From contig JADLFG010000051.1 in the NCBI GenBank assembly GCA_020845695.1, positions 10,540 to 74,539 of the forward strand: DNA of 64,000 bases, given 5' to 3'. The notes under the pieces are model-generated. The model did no database searches and had not been told where the DNA came from. It worked only from the letters and a program-made list of their open reading frames with translations. Shown here piece by piece: positions 41,842 through 51,257 of the stretch (its first letter is position 1; each line of letters starts with the position of its first letter). This DNA comes from Thermoleophilia bacterium (GTDB lineage: Bacteria > Actinomycetota > Thermoleophilia > Gaiellales > Gaiellaceae). A program made the position numbers and the translations under genes.

Positions 41842-43245
41842 GTGAACCGTTCCGAACGCCACCTCGGGCTCGTCACAGAGACGATCGCGGCTGTCAACTC
41901 GACTCTCGATCTCGACGAGCTGTTCGAGCTGATCGCGACCAGGGTCGCGGAGGCGCTCGAGGCCGACGCCTGCTTCGTCTACCTCTACGACGAGACGGCC
42001 GACGAGCTCGTGCTGAAGGCCTCCGTCGGCTCCCGGGTCGAGGAGCTGACGCGCGTCCCGAAGATGCGGCCGGGGGAGGGGATCACCGGCGCGGCTGCCG
42101 CCGCGCGGGCACCGATCATGATCCCGAGGGCGGCCCACCTCGATCCGCGCTTCAAGCACTTCCCGAACCTGCACGAGGAGCAGTACGAGTCGATCCTGGC
42201 CGTGCCGATCCTCGCCAAGGAGCAGCTCGAGGGTGCGCTCAACGTCCGTACGGTCGCCCCGCGCTCCTACGACGACGGGGAGATCGACCTTCTGATGGCG
42301 ATCGCAGGGCAGGTCGCACAGGCGATCGAGAACGCGAAGCTCTACGACCACGCGCAGCGCCGCGTCGCCGAGCTGGAGGCACTCGCGCGGATCTCCGAGG
42401 CGGTGTCCGAGTCGCTCTACCTCGAGGAGTCGCTGGAGCAGATCGTCAAGACGACGATGTCCGCCGTCGGCGCGACCGGCGCGGCCGTCGTGCTCGAGGA
42501 CGGGCGGACAGCATGGCCGGAGGGGAGACCGGGAGCCCACGTCGAGCGGCTGCCGCTGCGCTGGAAGGGCCGCCAGCTCGGCGAGCTGGTCTGCGAGCGG
42601 GACACGTCGTTCACGGACGAGGAACGGACGCTGCTCACCTCGATCGCCCACCACGCCGCCGTCGCGCTCGTCCACGGCCGCGCCGTCCTGCGCGGCGTGC
42701 TCGCCCAGGAGATCCACCACCGGGTCAAGAACAACCTCCAGACGGTCGCCTCCATGCTGCGCCTCCAGGCGCGCTCCACGGACGTCGATCCCCGGCGCGC
42801 GCTCGAGGACTCGGTCAACCGGATCCTCGCGATCGCGGCGGTGCACGAGGTCCTGACCGAGCGACGGGAGGACGACGTCGACCTCGGCGAGCTGGTCGAG
42901 CGGCTCCGGCGGATGATCGTCCAGGGTCTCGGCGCAGGCAAGCGGGTCGAGGCGCGGCTCGAGCCGGTCTCGCTCGCGGGCTCCCGTGCGACCGCGCTCG
43001 CACTCGTGTTCTCGGAGCTGCTCCAGAACGCGCTCGAGCACGGCGGCGACGAGGTCGTGATCGAGCTCGTCAGCCGGGACGGCGGCGCGATGCTCGCGGT
43101 CGCCGACAACGGCGCCGGCGTCGGCGCCGCCAAGGCGGGAACGGGGCTGTCGATCGCGCAGGCGCTCGTCCGCGACGAGCTGAAGGGCACGCTCACGCTC
43201 GGCGGCGACGGGGGCTTGCGCGCGGAGGTCGCGTTTCCGCTGTGA
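41842..43245 (+). CDS. pdtaS: PdtaS-like sensor histidine kinase (two GAF domains, HisKA_2)
   Basis: 467 residues, no membrane segment. An N-terminal GAF domain (about 15-165), a helical linker, a second shorter GAF-like domain (about 180-280), then the HisKA_2 dimerisation helix with QEIHHRVKNNLQTV (phosphorylated His about 293), N-box ELLQNALEHG and G-box DNGAGVG. This kinase class partners ANTAR response regulators. Mycobacterial PdtaS has GAF plus PAS and senses copper/nitric oxide; here the second sensor domain looks GAF-like. The GTG start sits 9 nt after a TATGAT box. The stop overlaps the start of pdtaR (GTGA). Confidence 0.9.
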   Translation: MNRSERHLGLVTETIAAVNSTLDLDELFELIATRVAEALEADACFVYLYDETADELVLKASVGSRVEELTRVPKMRPGEGITGAAAAARAPIMIPRAAHLDPRFKHFPNLHEEQYESILAVPILAKEQLEGALNVRTVAPRSYDDGEIDLLMAIAGQVAQAIENAKLYDHAQRRVAELEALARISEAVSESLYLEESLEQIVKTTMSAVGATGAAVVLEDGRTAWPEGRPGAHVERLPLRWKGRQLGELVCERDTSFTDEERTLLTSIAHHAAVALVHGRAVLRGVLAQEIHHRVKNNLQTVASMLRLQARSTDVDPRRALEDSVNRILAIAAVHEVLTERREDDVDLGELVERLRRMIVQGLGAGKRVEARLEPVSLAGSRATALALVFSELLQNALEHGGDEVVIELVSRDGGAMLAVADNGAGVGAAKAGTGLSIAQALVRDELKGTLTLGGDGGLRAEVAFPL

Positions 43246-43829
43246 GCGCGCCGGCGCCGAAGAGGATCCTGCTCGCCGAGGACGAGACGATCATCCGGCT
43301 CGACCTGAGAGACCTGCTCGAGCGCGCCGGCTTCGAGGTCTGCGCGGAGGCCCGTGACGGCGAGGAGGCGGTCGAGCTCGCGCGCGACACCCAGCCCGAC
43401 CTCGCGATTCTCGACGTCAAGATGCCGCGCCTGGACGGCATCGAGGCGGCGCGGCGGATCCTCGAGGAGCGACCGATCCCGATCGTGATGCTGACCGCCT
43501 ACAGCCAGGAGGAGCTCGTGTCGCGAGCCGTCGAGGCCGGCGTCTTCGGCTACCTCGTCAAGCCGTTTCGCGAGGCCGACCTGCTGCCGGCGATCCACGC
43601 CGCGAGCGCGCGCCACGAGGAGTTGGCCGCCCTGCGCGAAGAGGCGGAGTCGCTGGCGGAGGCGCTCGCGACCCGCAAGCTCGTGGAGCGCGCGAAGGGG
43701 CTGCTGATGGAGCGCGAGGGGCTCACCGAGCGCGAGGCGTTCGGCCGCCTGCGCCGGGCGAGCCAGGTCTCCGGCCGCCCGATGCGCGTGGTCGCCGAGG
43801 CGCTGATCGCCACGTTCCAGGACGCCTGA
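43242..43829 (+). CDS. pdtaR: PdtaR-like response regulator with ANTAR output domain
   Basis: 195 residues. Receiver domain 7-120 with acidic pocket E13/D14, phospho-acceptor D58 (ILDVKMP), T85 and K107 (LVKPF). The C-terminal ANTAR domain (about 128-185) contains ERAKGLLMEREGLTEREAFGRLRRAS, an RNA-binding helical bundle that prevents formation of terminator hairpins. In mycobacteria PdtaR acts through RNA, so targets here could include attenuators such as the one before glnA (speculation). GTG overlaps the kinase stop by 4 bp. Confidence 0.95.
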   Translation: MSAPAPKRILLAEDETIIRLDLRDLLERAGFEVCAEARDGEEAVELARDTQPDLAILDVKMPRLDGIEAARRILEERPIPIVMLTAYSQEELVSRAVEAGVFGYLVKPFREADLLPAIHAASARHEELAALREEAESLAEALATRKLVERAKGLLMEREGLTEREAFGRLRRASQVSGRPMRVVAEALIATFQDA

Positions 43830-43940
43830 CCTTCCCCCGGCGTGCTCCGGGCTCCGTGGTGGTCGCGGAGCACTGAGACGGCCGCCCGGGCCGCCGCGAT
43901 ATGGTTGTCACGTACCCGTGAACACCCCCGAACGGCGCCC

Positions 43941-45971
43941 GTGACGACTGATCCCCGCCAGCTCTCGATCGACACGATCAGGGTGCTGTCCATGGACGCG
44001 GTGCAGGAGGCGAACGCCGGGCATCCGGGCACCGCGATGGCGCTCGCGCCGGTCGCCTACACGCTCTACCGCCACCACCTGCGCGTCAACCCGGTGAACC
44101 CGGACTGGCCCGACCGCGACCGGTTCGTGCTCTCGGCCGGGCACGCGAGCGTCCTCCAGTACGCAGCGCTGCACCTGGCCGGCTACGCGCTCTCGCTCGA
44201 GGAGCTGAAGCGCTTCCGCCAGTGGGGCTCGCTGACGCCCGGCCACCCGGAGGCGCGCCACACGCCCGGCGTCGAGACGACCACCGGCCCGCTCGGCCAG
44301 GGGATCGGCAACGCGGTCGGGATGGCGATGGCCGAGCGGTTCCTCGCCCAGCGCTACAACCGGCCCGGCCACCGGATTGTCGACCACCACGTCTACGCGA
44401 TCGTCTCCGACGGCGACCTGATGGAGGGCGTGGCCCAGGAGGCGGCCTCGCTGGCGGGCGCGTTCGGGCTCGGCAAGCTGATCGTCCTCTACGACGACAA
44501 CCGGATCACGATCGACGGCACGACCGCGCTCTCGTTCGACAGCGAGGACAAGGGCGCCCGCTTCGAGGCGCTCGGCTGGCACCTCCAGCACGTCGCGGAC
44601 GCGAACGACGTCGGCGCCCTCGACGCCGCGCTCGCTGCTGCCCGCGCGGAGGCGGAGCGCCCGTCGCTCGTCGTCGTACGCAGCCGCATCGCCTACCCGG
44701 CCCCGCACGCGACCGACACCGCGAAGGCGCACGGCGCCCCGCTCGGGGGCACCGAGGTGCGCGTGACCAAGGAGCTGCTCGGCTTCGACCCGGACGAGAC
44801 GTTCGCGGTCCCCTCCGGGGTCTACGAGCACATGAACCTCGCGGCGCGAGGCGCGGAGCTCGAGGCGGAGTGGGCTGCGCGCTTCGAGGCGTGGCGGGCC
44901 GCGCATCCCGAGCTCGCGTCCGACTGGCAGCGCGCCCGCGACGGGCTGCCCCTGGAGGGCTGGCGCGAGGCGCTGCCGCGCTTCGACCCCGCCGCGAAGC
45001 CAGCGCTCGCGACGCGCTCCGCGGGCGCCACGGCCATGGCAGCGTTCCAGTCGTACTTCCCGACGATGGTCGGCGGCTGCGCCGATCTCGCCGCCTCCAC
45101 CGGCGCGGTGATCCAGGGGGCCGGCACGTTCGCGCGCACGTTCGCGGGCCGCAACGTCCCGTTCGGCGTCCGCGAGCACGGGATGGCGGCGATCGTGAAC
45201 GGGCTCGCCCTCCACGGCGGCATCGTCAAGCCGTTCGGATCGACGTTCCTCGTCTTCGCCGACTACATGCGGCCGGCCATCCGCCTCTCGGCCCTGATGG
45301 AGCTGCCGGTCGTCTGGGCGTTCACGCACGACTCGCTCGCCGTCGGCGAGGACGGCCCGACGCACCAGCCCGTCGAGCAGGTCGCGTCGCTGCGCGCGAT
45401 CCCCGGGCTGTGGGTGATCCGGCCTGCTGACGCGAACGAGACTGTCGTCGCCTGGCGGGTCGCGCTCGAGCGCACCGACGGGCCGGTCGCCCTCGCGCTC
45501 ACGCGCCAGGACGTCCCCGTGCTCGACCCGGCCGAGGTGGCCGAGCCCGACGGTCTCGAGCGAGGCGCGTACCCGCTCTGGGAGAGCCCGGGCGCCGACG
45601 GCTCGCTCGACCTGCTGCTGCTTGCCACCGGCTCCGAGGTCTCGCTCGCGCTCGCCGCGGGCCGGACGCTCGCCGCCGAGGGCCTGGCCGTGCGCGTCGT
45701 CTCGATGCCCTGCTGGGAGCTCTTCGACCTCCAGCCGGAGGCGTACCGCGACGAGGTGCTGCCGCCCGCGGTCGACGCGCGGCTCGCGGTCGAGGCCGGG
45801 GTCTCGCTTGGCTGGCACCGCTTCGTCGGCAGCGGCGGCGCCGTCGTCTCGATCGAGCGCTTCGGCGCGTCCGCCCCCGGGCCCACGGTGCTGAGCGAGC
45901 TCGGCCTGACCGCGGAGAACGTCGCCGACCGCGCCCGCGCGCTCGTCGAGGGCCGCGAGCGCGTCTCCTGA
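43941..45971 (+). CDS. tkt: Transketolase
   Basis: 676 residues, thiamine-diphosphate enzyme moving two-carbon units between sugar phosphates. Features: [48 protein letters not shown], ThDP motif [18 protein letters not shown] ending near DDNRITIDG, the central [14 protein letters not shown] and C-terminal [14 protein letters not shown] at 43941 was chosen because the conserved N-terminus begins there; upstream in-frame sequence lacks similarity. A TATGGT box is at 43900-43905. Transaldolase follows after 11 nt with its own strong ribosome binding site, forming a pentose-phosphate operon. Confidence 0.96.
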   Translation: MTTDPRQLSIDTIRVLSMDAVQEANAGHPGTAMALAPVAYTLYRHHLRVNPVNPDWPDRDRFVLSAGHASVLQYAALHLAGYALSLEELKRFRQWGSLTPGHPEARHTPGVETTTGPLGQGIGNAVGMAMAERFLAQRYNRPGHRIVDHHVYAIVSDGDLMEGVAQEAASLAGAFGLGKLIVLYDDNRITIDGTTALSFDSEDKGARFEALGWHLQHVADANDVGALDAALAAARAEAERPSLVVVRSRIAYPAPHATDTAKAHGAPLGGTEVRVTKELLGFDPDETFAVPSGVYEHMNLAARGAELEAEWAARFEAWRAAHPELASDWQRARDGLPLEGWREALPRFDPAAKPALATRSAGATAMAAFQSYFPTMVGGCADLAASTGAVIQGAGTFARTFAGRNVPFGVREHGMAAIVNGLALHGGIVKPFGSTFLVFADYMRPAIRLSALMELPVVWAFTHDSLAVGEDGPTHQPVEQVASLRAIPGLWVIRPADANETVVAWRVALERTDGPVALALTRQDVPVLDPAEVAEPDGLERGAYPLWESPGADGSLDLLLLATGSEVSLALAAGRTLAAEGLAVRVVSMPCWELFDLQPEAYRDEVLPPAVDARLAVEAGVSLGWHRFVGSGGAVVSIERFGASAPGPTVLSELGLTAENVADRARALVEGRERVS

Positions 45972-45982
45972 AGGAGGATCCC

Positions 45983-47089
45983 GTGCCCGAATCCCCACTC
46001 CACGAGCTGGCCGGCCTCGGCCAGAGCATCTGGTGCGACAACCTCTCTCGGGAGCTGCTCGCAAGCGGCGAGCTCGCACGCCTCGTTCGCGAGGACGCGG
46101 TCACCGGCGTCACCTCCAACCCGACGATCTTCCAGAAGGCGCTCGCGACCGGGGCCGCCTACGACGACGAGCTGCGCGCGGCGCTGGCCGAGACGGACGA
46201 CCCGAAGGAGCTGTTCGTCCGCCTCGCCGGCACCGACGTCGGCGGTGCCTGCGACCTATTGCACCCCATCTGGGAGCAGACCGGCGGGCGTGACGGCTAC
46301 GTCTCGATCGAGGTCGATCCCACGCTCGCCTACGACACGGAGGCGACGGTCGCCGAGGCGACCCGCCTGCACGCGCTGATCGACCGACCGAACCTGCTCG
46401 TCAAGATCCCCGCGACGAAGCCCGGCCTGCCCGCGATCGAGGACATGATCGCGAAGGGGAAGTCGATCAACGTGACCCTGATCTTCTCGCTCGGGCGCTA
46501 CGCGGAGGTCGCGGAGGCCTACCTGCGCGGGCTCGAGCGCCTCGCCGCTGCCGGTGGCGACCTGGATCGCGTCGCGTCGGTCGCGAGCTTCTTCGTCTCC
46601 CGGGTCGACAGCGAGACCGACCGGCGCCTCGACCAGCTCGGCGGTCACGACGAGCTCAGGGGTCGGCTCGCCGTCGCCAACGCGAAGCTGGCCTACGCCC
46701 GCTTCCGCGAGCTGTTCGCCGGTGAGCGCTGGCAGGAGCTGGCCGCGCGTGGTGCCGCGCCGCAGCGCTGCCTCTGGGCCTCGACGTCGACGAAGGATCC
46801 CGCCTACTCCGACGTCCTCTACGTCGAGGAGCTGATCGGGCCCCGGACGGTGAACACGCTGCCCGAGGAGACGATCCGCGCTTTCCGAGACCACGGCCGG
46901 GCCGCGCCGACGCTCGAGCGCGGCGTGGACGACGCCCGCGCCCTGCTCGACCGTCTCGCCGGGGCCGGGATCGACTACGACGACGTGACCGAGACGCTCG
47001 AGCGCGAGGGCGTCGAGAAGTTCGCGGACTCGTTCGCCGGCCTGCTCGAGGGGATCCGGGCCTCGAGCAGCGCGCTCGCCGCGGCCTGA
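45983..47089 (+). CDS. tal: Transaldolase
   Basis: 368 residues, the longer actinobacterial class. The Schiff-base lysine is K141 in LLVKIPATKPG; VTSNPTIFQKAL and SINVTLIFSL are characteristic. CLWASTSTKDPAYSD and GPRTVNTLPEET mark the C-terminal part of the barrel. It interconverts sedoheptulose-7-P and glyceraldehyde-3-P with erythrose-4-P and fructose-6-P. GTG at 45983 has AAGGAGG 5 nt upstream, 11 nt after tkt. Confidence 0.96.
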   Translation: MPESPLHELAGLGQSIWCDNLSRELLASGELARLVREDAVTGVTSNPTIFQKALATGAAYDDELRAALAETDDPKELFVRLAGTDVGGACDLLHPIWEQTGGRDGYVSIEVDPTLAYDTEATVAEATRLHALIDRPNLLVKIPATKPGLPAIEDMIAKGKSINVTLIFSLGRYAEVAEAYLRGLERLAAAGGDLDRVASVASFFVSRVDSETDRRLDQLGGHDELRGRLAVANAKLAYARFRELFAGERWQELAARGAAPQRCLWASTSTKDPAYSDVLYVEELIGPRTVNTLPEETIRAFRDHGRAAPTLERGVDDARALLDRLAGAGIDYDDVTETLEREGVEKFADSFAGLLEGIRASSSALAAA

Positions 47090-47105
47090 GCCTGAACCGG
47101 ATCGG

Positions 47106-47216
47106 CTACGCGTTGTAGGCGTACGCGACGGCGATCGTGACGCCCGCGATCACGACCGCGAGCGCGAACAGCACGATGCCGAGGACGTTGTTCCTGCGTG
47201 CGGTCTCGGGATCCAC
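47106..47216 (-). CDS. 36-residue single-helix membrane peptide following ctaB
   Basis: GTG 47216 to TAG 47106 encodes a charged N-terminus (MDPETARRNN) and one strong hydrophobic helix (about 11-31, VLGIVLFALAVVIAGVTIAV) ending AYAYNA. It starts 3 bp after the ctaB stop, so translation would be coupled to ctaB. Its position in a ctaC-ctaD-ctaB operon, size and topology recall tiny accessory oxidase subunits such as CoxIIa or subunit IV, though no sequence match can be claimed. Confidence 0.6.
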   Translation of the reverse strand: MDPETARRNNVLGIVLFALAVVIAGVTIAVAYAYNA

Positions 47217-47219
47217 GGG

Positions 47220-48581
47220 TCAGAGGAGGAGCGGGTCGACGGCCATGGCCACGAACAGGAGCGCGAGGTAGCCGAGCGAGAAGCTGAACAGGCTGCGCGC
47301 GCGGGCCCTCGTCGTTTCGGCCAGGAGCGCGAACGCGAGGGCGAGGAACGCGGCGCCGAGCGCCACCGCGGCGCCGAGGTAGAACCAGCCGAGATCACCG
47401 AGCAGGAACGGCACGAGGGTGATCCCGACGAGCAGGACCGAGTAGCGGACGATCGCCGCGGCGGTGCGCCGGTCGCCCGCGACGACGGGGAGCATCGGAA
47501 CGCGGGCGGCCTCGTACTCGCCGCGGACGAGCAGCGCCAGCGCCCAGAAGTGCGGCGGTGTCCAGAGGAACACGATCAGGAACAGGACGAGCGCCGGGAG
47601 GGCGAGATCGCCGGTGACGGCGGCCCAGCCGACCACGGCCGGCACCGCCCCGGCCGCGCCGCCGATGACGATGTTCTGGGGCGTCGAGCGCTTCAGCCAG
47701 CGCGTGTAGACGAGCACGTAGAAGAGGTTCCCGAACACGGCGAGCAGCGCGGCGAGCACGTTGGTGAGGCTCGCGAGCACCACGAACGAGAATGCCGAGA
47801 GGGCGAGGCCGAACTCGAGCGCCCGCTCCGGCGCGACGCGGCCGGTGGCGACCGGTCGGCGGTCGGTGCGCCGCATGTGGCGGTCGATGTCACGGTCGAG
47901 CACGTGATTCAGCGCGGACGCGCCACCGCAGGCGAGCGCGAGCCCGCCGAGCATGGCCGCGAGCAGCCCGGCCGGGGGGACGCCCTCCGCTCCGACGAAG
48001 GCGCCGCCGGCCGCCGTCAGGAGCAGCAGCACCATGATCCGCGGCTTCGTCAGAAGCAGGTAGTCCCGCCACGGGAACGGCAGCCAGTGCCCCACCTCGC
48101 GCCGGAGTGTCAGGGCCGCCGTCAGCGCCGCGAGCGCGAGCGAGAGCGCGCCGAGGCCGACGTGGAGCCCCGCGGCCCAGCCGGCCCCGTCCGCGGTGGC
48201 GGCGAGCGCGCCGATCCCGATCTGGAGCGCGAAGACGGCGAGCGTCGCCAATGCTGCCCACCCGAGCAGGGGCCGGTCACGGTGACCGAGCCAGGCGGCC
48301 GCCGCGACGCCGAGCGCGAGCGCGAGCGCGCCGAGCACGGCCGCCTCGTGCGAGCGCGCCCACTCCCCGGTGGCGACGACCACCGCGGTCGCAACCGTCG
48401 ACCCGATCGCGGTCAGCCGCAGCCAGGGGCCCGGGGCGAGCCGGCCGGGCTCGGTGCCAGGCACGTGCCTGGCACCATCGGAACGGTCGGAGCCGTCAGC
48501 CATGGCAATCCCCGCGGAGGTCGCAGGCTCGGTGCCAGGCACGTGCCTGGCACCATCGGAACGGTCGGAGCCGTCAGCCAT
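47220..48581 (-). CDS. ctaB: Protohaem IX farnesyltransferase (haem O synthase) with N-terminal CtaA/COX15-like half
   Basis: 453 residues in three parts. Residues 1-47 are encoded by a tandem DNA repeat (two copies of MADGSDRSDGARHVPGTEP). Residues about 53-160 form four helices like half of CtaA/COX15, with H78 and H140 as possible haem ligands. From about 168 the UbiA-type prenyltransferase begins, with NHVLDRDIDRHMRRT (225-239) holding the Asp-rich prenyl-diphosphate site and further helices to the end. It makes haem O for the adjacent A1 oxidase. Start: ATG 48581 overlaps the ctaD stop by 8 bp; ATG 48503 in the second repeat is an equally framed alternative. Confidence 0.92.
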   Translation of the reverse strand: MADGSDRSDGARHVPGTEPATSAGIAMADGSDRSDGARHVPGTEPGRLAPGPWLRLTAIGSTVATAVVVATGEWARSHEAAVLGALALALGVAAAAWLGHRDRPLLGWAALATLAVFALQIGIGALAATADGAGWAAGLHVGLGALSLALAALTAALTLRREVGHWLPFPWRDYLLLTKPRIMVLLLLTAAGGAFVGAEGVPPAGLLAAMLGGLALACGGASALNHVLDRDIDRHMRRTDRRPVATGRVAPERALEFGLALSAFSFVVLASLTNVLAALLAVFGNLFYVLVYTRWLKRSTPQNIVIGGAAGAVPAVVGWAAVTGDLALPALVLFLIVFLWTPPHFWALALLVRGEYEAARVPMLPVVAGDRRTAAAIVRYSVLLVGITLVPFLLGDLGWFYLGAAVALGAAFLALAFALLAETTRARARSLFSFSLGYLALLFVAMAVDPLLL

Positions 48582-48586
48582 CGCGA
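48449..48586. repeat. 78-bp tandem duplication with perfect 24-bp palindromes at the ctaD-ctaB junction
   Basis: Two copies with a period of 78 bp; the first 55 bp of each (from 48449 and 48527) are identical and the next 20 bp are similar. Each contains GGTGCCAGGCAC followed by its exact reverse complement (48453-48476 and 48531-48554). Each copy also carries an in-frame ATG for ctaB (48503 and 48581). The palindromes are translated as GARHVPGTE. They look like REP-type elements accommodated in a coding region. Confidence 0.85.
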
Positions 48587-50217
48587 TCCCCTCGGAGGCG
48601 GTGGCGGAGGTCGCGGAGTGGACGGTGGCTCGAGACGTAGGGGACCCGCTCGAAGTTGTGCTCGGCCGGCGGCGAGGACGCATACCACTCGAGCGTATCC
48701 GCCAGCCAGGGATCGTTGCCGGATCTGGGGCCCGACCGCCAGCTCCGGACGATGTTGACCAGGAACACGAGAATCGCGACCGCCATCAGCCAGGCGCCGA
48801 TCGTGGAGACGAGGTTGTAGACCTCGAACAGGCCCTCGCGGTCGTACGTGTAGACACGCCGGGGCATGCCCATCAGGCCGAGCATGTGCTGCGGTACGAA
48901 CGTGAGGGTGAAGCCGAGCGCGAACAGCCAGAAATGCCACTTGCCCAGGCGCTCGTCGTACATGCGCCCGGTCATCTTCGGGAACCAGTGGTAGAGGCCC
49001 GCGAAGATCCCGAGCACCATGCCGCCGATGATCGTGTAGTGGAAATGCGCGACGACGTAGTAGCTGTCGTGGAGCTGGTAGTCGACCGGGTAGTTGGCGA
49101 CGACGACACCGGAAAGCCCGCCGATCAGAAACAGCGCCACCATCCCGACCGCGAACAGCATCGGCGTACGGAACGTCAGATTGCCGCGCCAGAGCGTCGC
49201 CGTCCAGTTCAGGACCTTGACCCCGGTCGGGATCGCGACCAGGTAGGTGGCGACCATGAAGAACCCGTTCAGCCCGTCGCCGAGCCCGACCGTGAACATG
49301 TGGTGCGCCCAGACGACCATCGAGATGAACGCGATCCCGAGGCTGGAGAAAGCGACCGCCTTGTAGCCGAAGATCGGCTTGCGCGCGAAGACCGGCAGCA
49401 CCTCGGACACGATCCCGAAGGCGGGCAGGACGAGGATGTAGACCTCGGGGTGCCCGAAGAACCAGAACAGGTGCTGGTACAGGACCGCGCTACCGCCGCC
49501 GTCGGGCAGGAAGAAGCTCGTGCCGGCCTGGCGGTCGAGCAGGAGCAGGAGCAGCGCGGCCGCGATCACCGGCACGGTCAGCACGATCAGGATCGACTGC
49601 GCGATCATCGACCAGACGAAGAGCGGGATCCTGGTCCACGACATCCCGGGCGCGCGCATGTTCGCGATCGTGACGAGGAAGTTGATCCCGCCGAGCAGCG
49701 ACGAGATCCCGACCAGGTGCAGCCCGAGGATCCAGAGGTCCTGGCCGAGCTCGGGCGCGTAGTCCGGTCCGGACAGCGGCGTGTAGGCCGTCCAGCCGGC
49801 CTGCGCCGCACCACCCTGGGCGCCGAAGCTGCCGAGCAGGACGATCGCGCCGATCATGTAGATCCAGAGCGAGAGCGCGTTCAGGCGCGGAAACGCCATG
49901 TCGCGCGCTCCGATCATGAGCGGCACCAGGTAGTTGCCGATGCCGGCGAGCATCGGCATCGCGAACAGGAACACCATCACGGTTCCGTGCATCGTCGTGA
50001 GCGCGTTGAACGAGCCCTGAGTCGCTATCTCCTGCTCGGACTGGGCGAGCTGGAGACGGATCGCGAGCGCCATCGCCCCGCCGGCGACGAAGAAGACGAA
50101 GGCGCTCCAGACGTACATGAGGCCGATTCGCTTGTGGTCGACGGTCGTCACCCAGCGCATGACGGCGCCGTCCTGCCACGTGGGCAGGAGCTGCCGCGCC
50201 TCGTGTTCGAGCGCCAC
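48574..50217 (-). CDS. ctaD: Cytochrome c oxidase subunit I, A1-type
   Basis: 547 residues, the canonical 12-helix subunit. Ligands: H77 (haem a), H256/Y260 with the proton-channel glutamate E258 in GHPEVY, H305/H306 in AHHM, and HFHY near 405. VPTGVKVLNW-type K-pathway residues are present. E258 marks it as A1-type (aa3), unlike the A2-type enzyme at 5531. GTG at 50217 lies 2 bp after the ctaC stop. The C-terminus ends in a basic tail and its stop codon lies in the duplicated repeat region. No ctaE accompanies this cluster in the window. Confidence 0.96.
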   Translation of the reverse strand: MALEHEARQLLPTWQDGAVMRWVTTVDHKRIGLMYVWSAFVFFVAGGAMALAIRLQLAQSEQEIATQGSFNALTTMHGTVMVFLFAMPMLAGIGNYLVPLMIGARDMAFPRLNALSLWIYMIGAIVLLGSFGAQGGAAQAGWTAYTPLSGPDYAPELGQDLWILGLHLVGISSLLGGINFLVTIANMRAPGMSWTRIPLFVWSMIAQSILIVLTVPVIAAALLLLLLDRQAGTSFFLPDGGGSAVLYQHLFWFFGHPEVYILVLPAFGIVSEVLPVFARKPIFGYKAVAFSSLGIAFISMVVWAHHMFTVGLGDGLNGFFMVATYLVAIPTGVKVLNWTATLWRGNLTFRTPMLFAVGMVALFLIGGLSGVVVANYPVDYQLHDSYYVVAHFHYTIIGGMVLGIFAGLYHWFPKMTGRMYDERLGKWHFWLFALGFTLTFVPQHMLGLMGMPRRVYTYDREGLFEVYNLVSTIGAWLMAVAILVFLVNIVRSWRSGPRSGNDPWLADTLEWYASSPPAEHNFERVPYVSSHRPLRDLRHRLRGDRDG

Positions 50218-50219
50218 GC

Positions 50220-51248
50220 TCAGCCTTCCTGCCCGCCGGCGCTCGCCGGGGCGAGCGCGGGACTGGCCGCGATGAAGTCGACGAGCGCCTCGAGCTGGTG
50301 CCCGTCGCCGGGCCAGCTTCCGGAAACGGCGGGCATGTAGCCGTCGACCTGCGGGTTATCGCGGCCCGCCGCGAGCAGCGCTGCCAACCCGGCCGGATCG
50401 GCGAGGAGCGAGTTCCCCGCGATCTGCGGTCCGTAGCCGCCCTTCCCGTCCAGGCCGTGGCACTTGGCGCAGACGCCCTCCCAGGTCGCGCGACCGAGCT
50501 CCGACGTCCCCGCCGCCTGGGCATCGGCTTCGGCCGCGAGCCAGGCGTCGAACTCCGCCCCGGCGACGACCTCGACGGTCGTGCGCATGACCGCGTGCTG
50601 GACGCCGCAGAGCTCCGCGCACTGCCCACGGAACGACCCCTGCTTCGCGGCGGTGAACTCGAGCGTGTTCGTCGTGCCCGGAATCGCGTCGCGCTTGCCT
50701 GTCAGCTCGGGCACCCACCAGCTGTGGATCACATCCTCGGCGACGAGCTCGAGCCGCACCGGACGCTCGACCGGGAGCCGGAGCGTGTCGACGCTGACGA
50801 CCCCGTTCGGGTACGTGTACTCCCAGTAGAACTGGTGACCGGCGACACGGACGACCAGGGGCTGCTCGCCAGGATCCGCCCGCGCCTCGACGCTCGGCAC
50901 CTTCACGATCGTGATCGCGAGGATCCCGACCAGAATCAGGAACGGCACCACCGTCCAGGCCAGCTCGAGCCGGGTGTTGCCGTGAATCTGGGGGGCGTCG
51001 GCCTCGAACGGCGTGCCCGGACGCCGGCGGAACCGCAGCACGAACCAGACGATCGCCCCCTCGACCAGCAGGAAAATCGCGCTCGTCACGCCGATCACGA
51101 TCCAGTAGAGATCGTTGATCTCGCCGCCGCTCTCCGTGGCGGAGTCCGGCGGGGCGATGCCACCGTTGTACTGGGCGAGTCCCGCCTGCGGGACGGCCAG
51201 CGCCAGGCCGACGAGGAGAGCAACGGCTATCAGACGGCGGCGACGCAC
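50220..51248 (-). CDS. ctaC: Cytochrome c oxidase subunit II with C-terminal cytochrome c domain
   Basis: 342 residues. Signal peptide (1-25), two membrane helices (about 48-72 and 98-118), a cupredoxin domain with CuA motif CAELCGVQHAVM, and a C-terminal haem c domain with CAKCH and a Met in GYMPAVSG. So both oxidases of this window carry a haem c on subunit II. The GTG start at 51248 is preceded by a TAGAAT box 9 nt upstream on the minus strand. First gene of the ctaC-ctaD-ctaB-small peptide operon. Confidence 0.95.
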   Translation of the reverse strand: MRRRRLIAVALLVGLALAVPQAGLAQYNGGIAPPDSATESGGEINDLYWIVIGVTSAIFLLVEGAIVWFVLRFRRRPGTPFEADAPQIHGNTRLELAWTVVPFLILVGILAITIVKVPSVEARADPGEQPLVVRVAGHQFYWEYTYPNGVVSVDTLRLPVERPVRLELVAEDVIHSWWVPELTGKRDAIPGTTNTLEFTAAKQGSFRGQCAELCGVQHAVMRTTVEVVAGAEFDAWLAAEADAQAAGTSELGRATWEGVCAKCHGLDGKGGYGPQIAGNSLLADPAGLAALLAAGRDNPQVDGYMPAVSGSWPGDGHQLEALVDFIAASPALAPASAGGQEG

Positions 51249-51257
51249 GGTAGATCG

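Noticed and set aside
48449..48586. CRISPR array
   Set aside because: Only two direct copies, no regular unique spacers and no cas genes; the units are a coding tandem duplication with palindromes.
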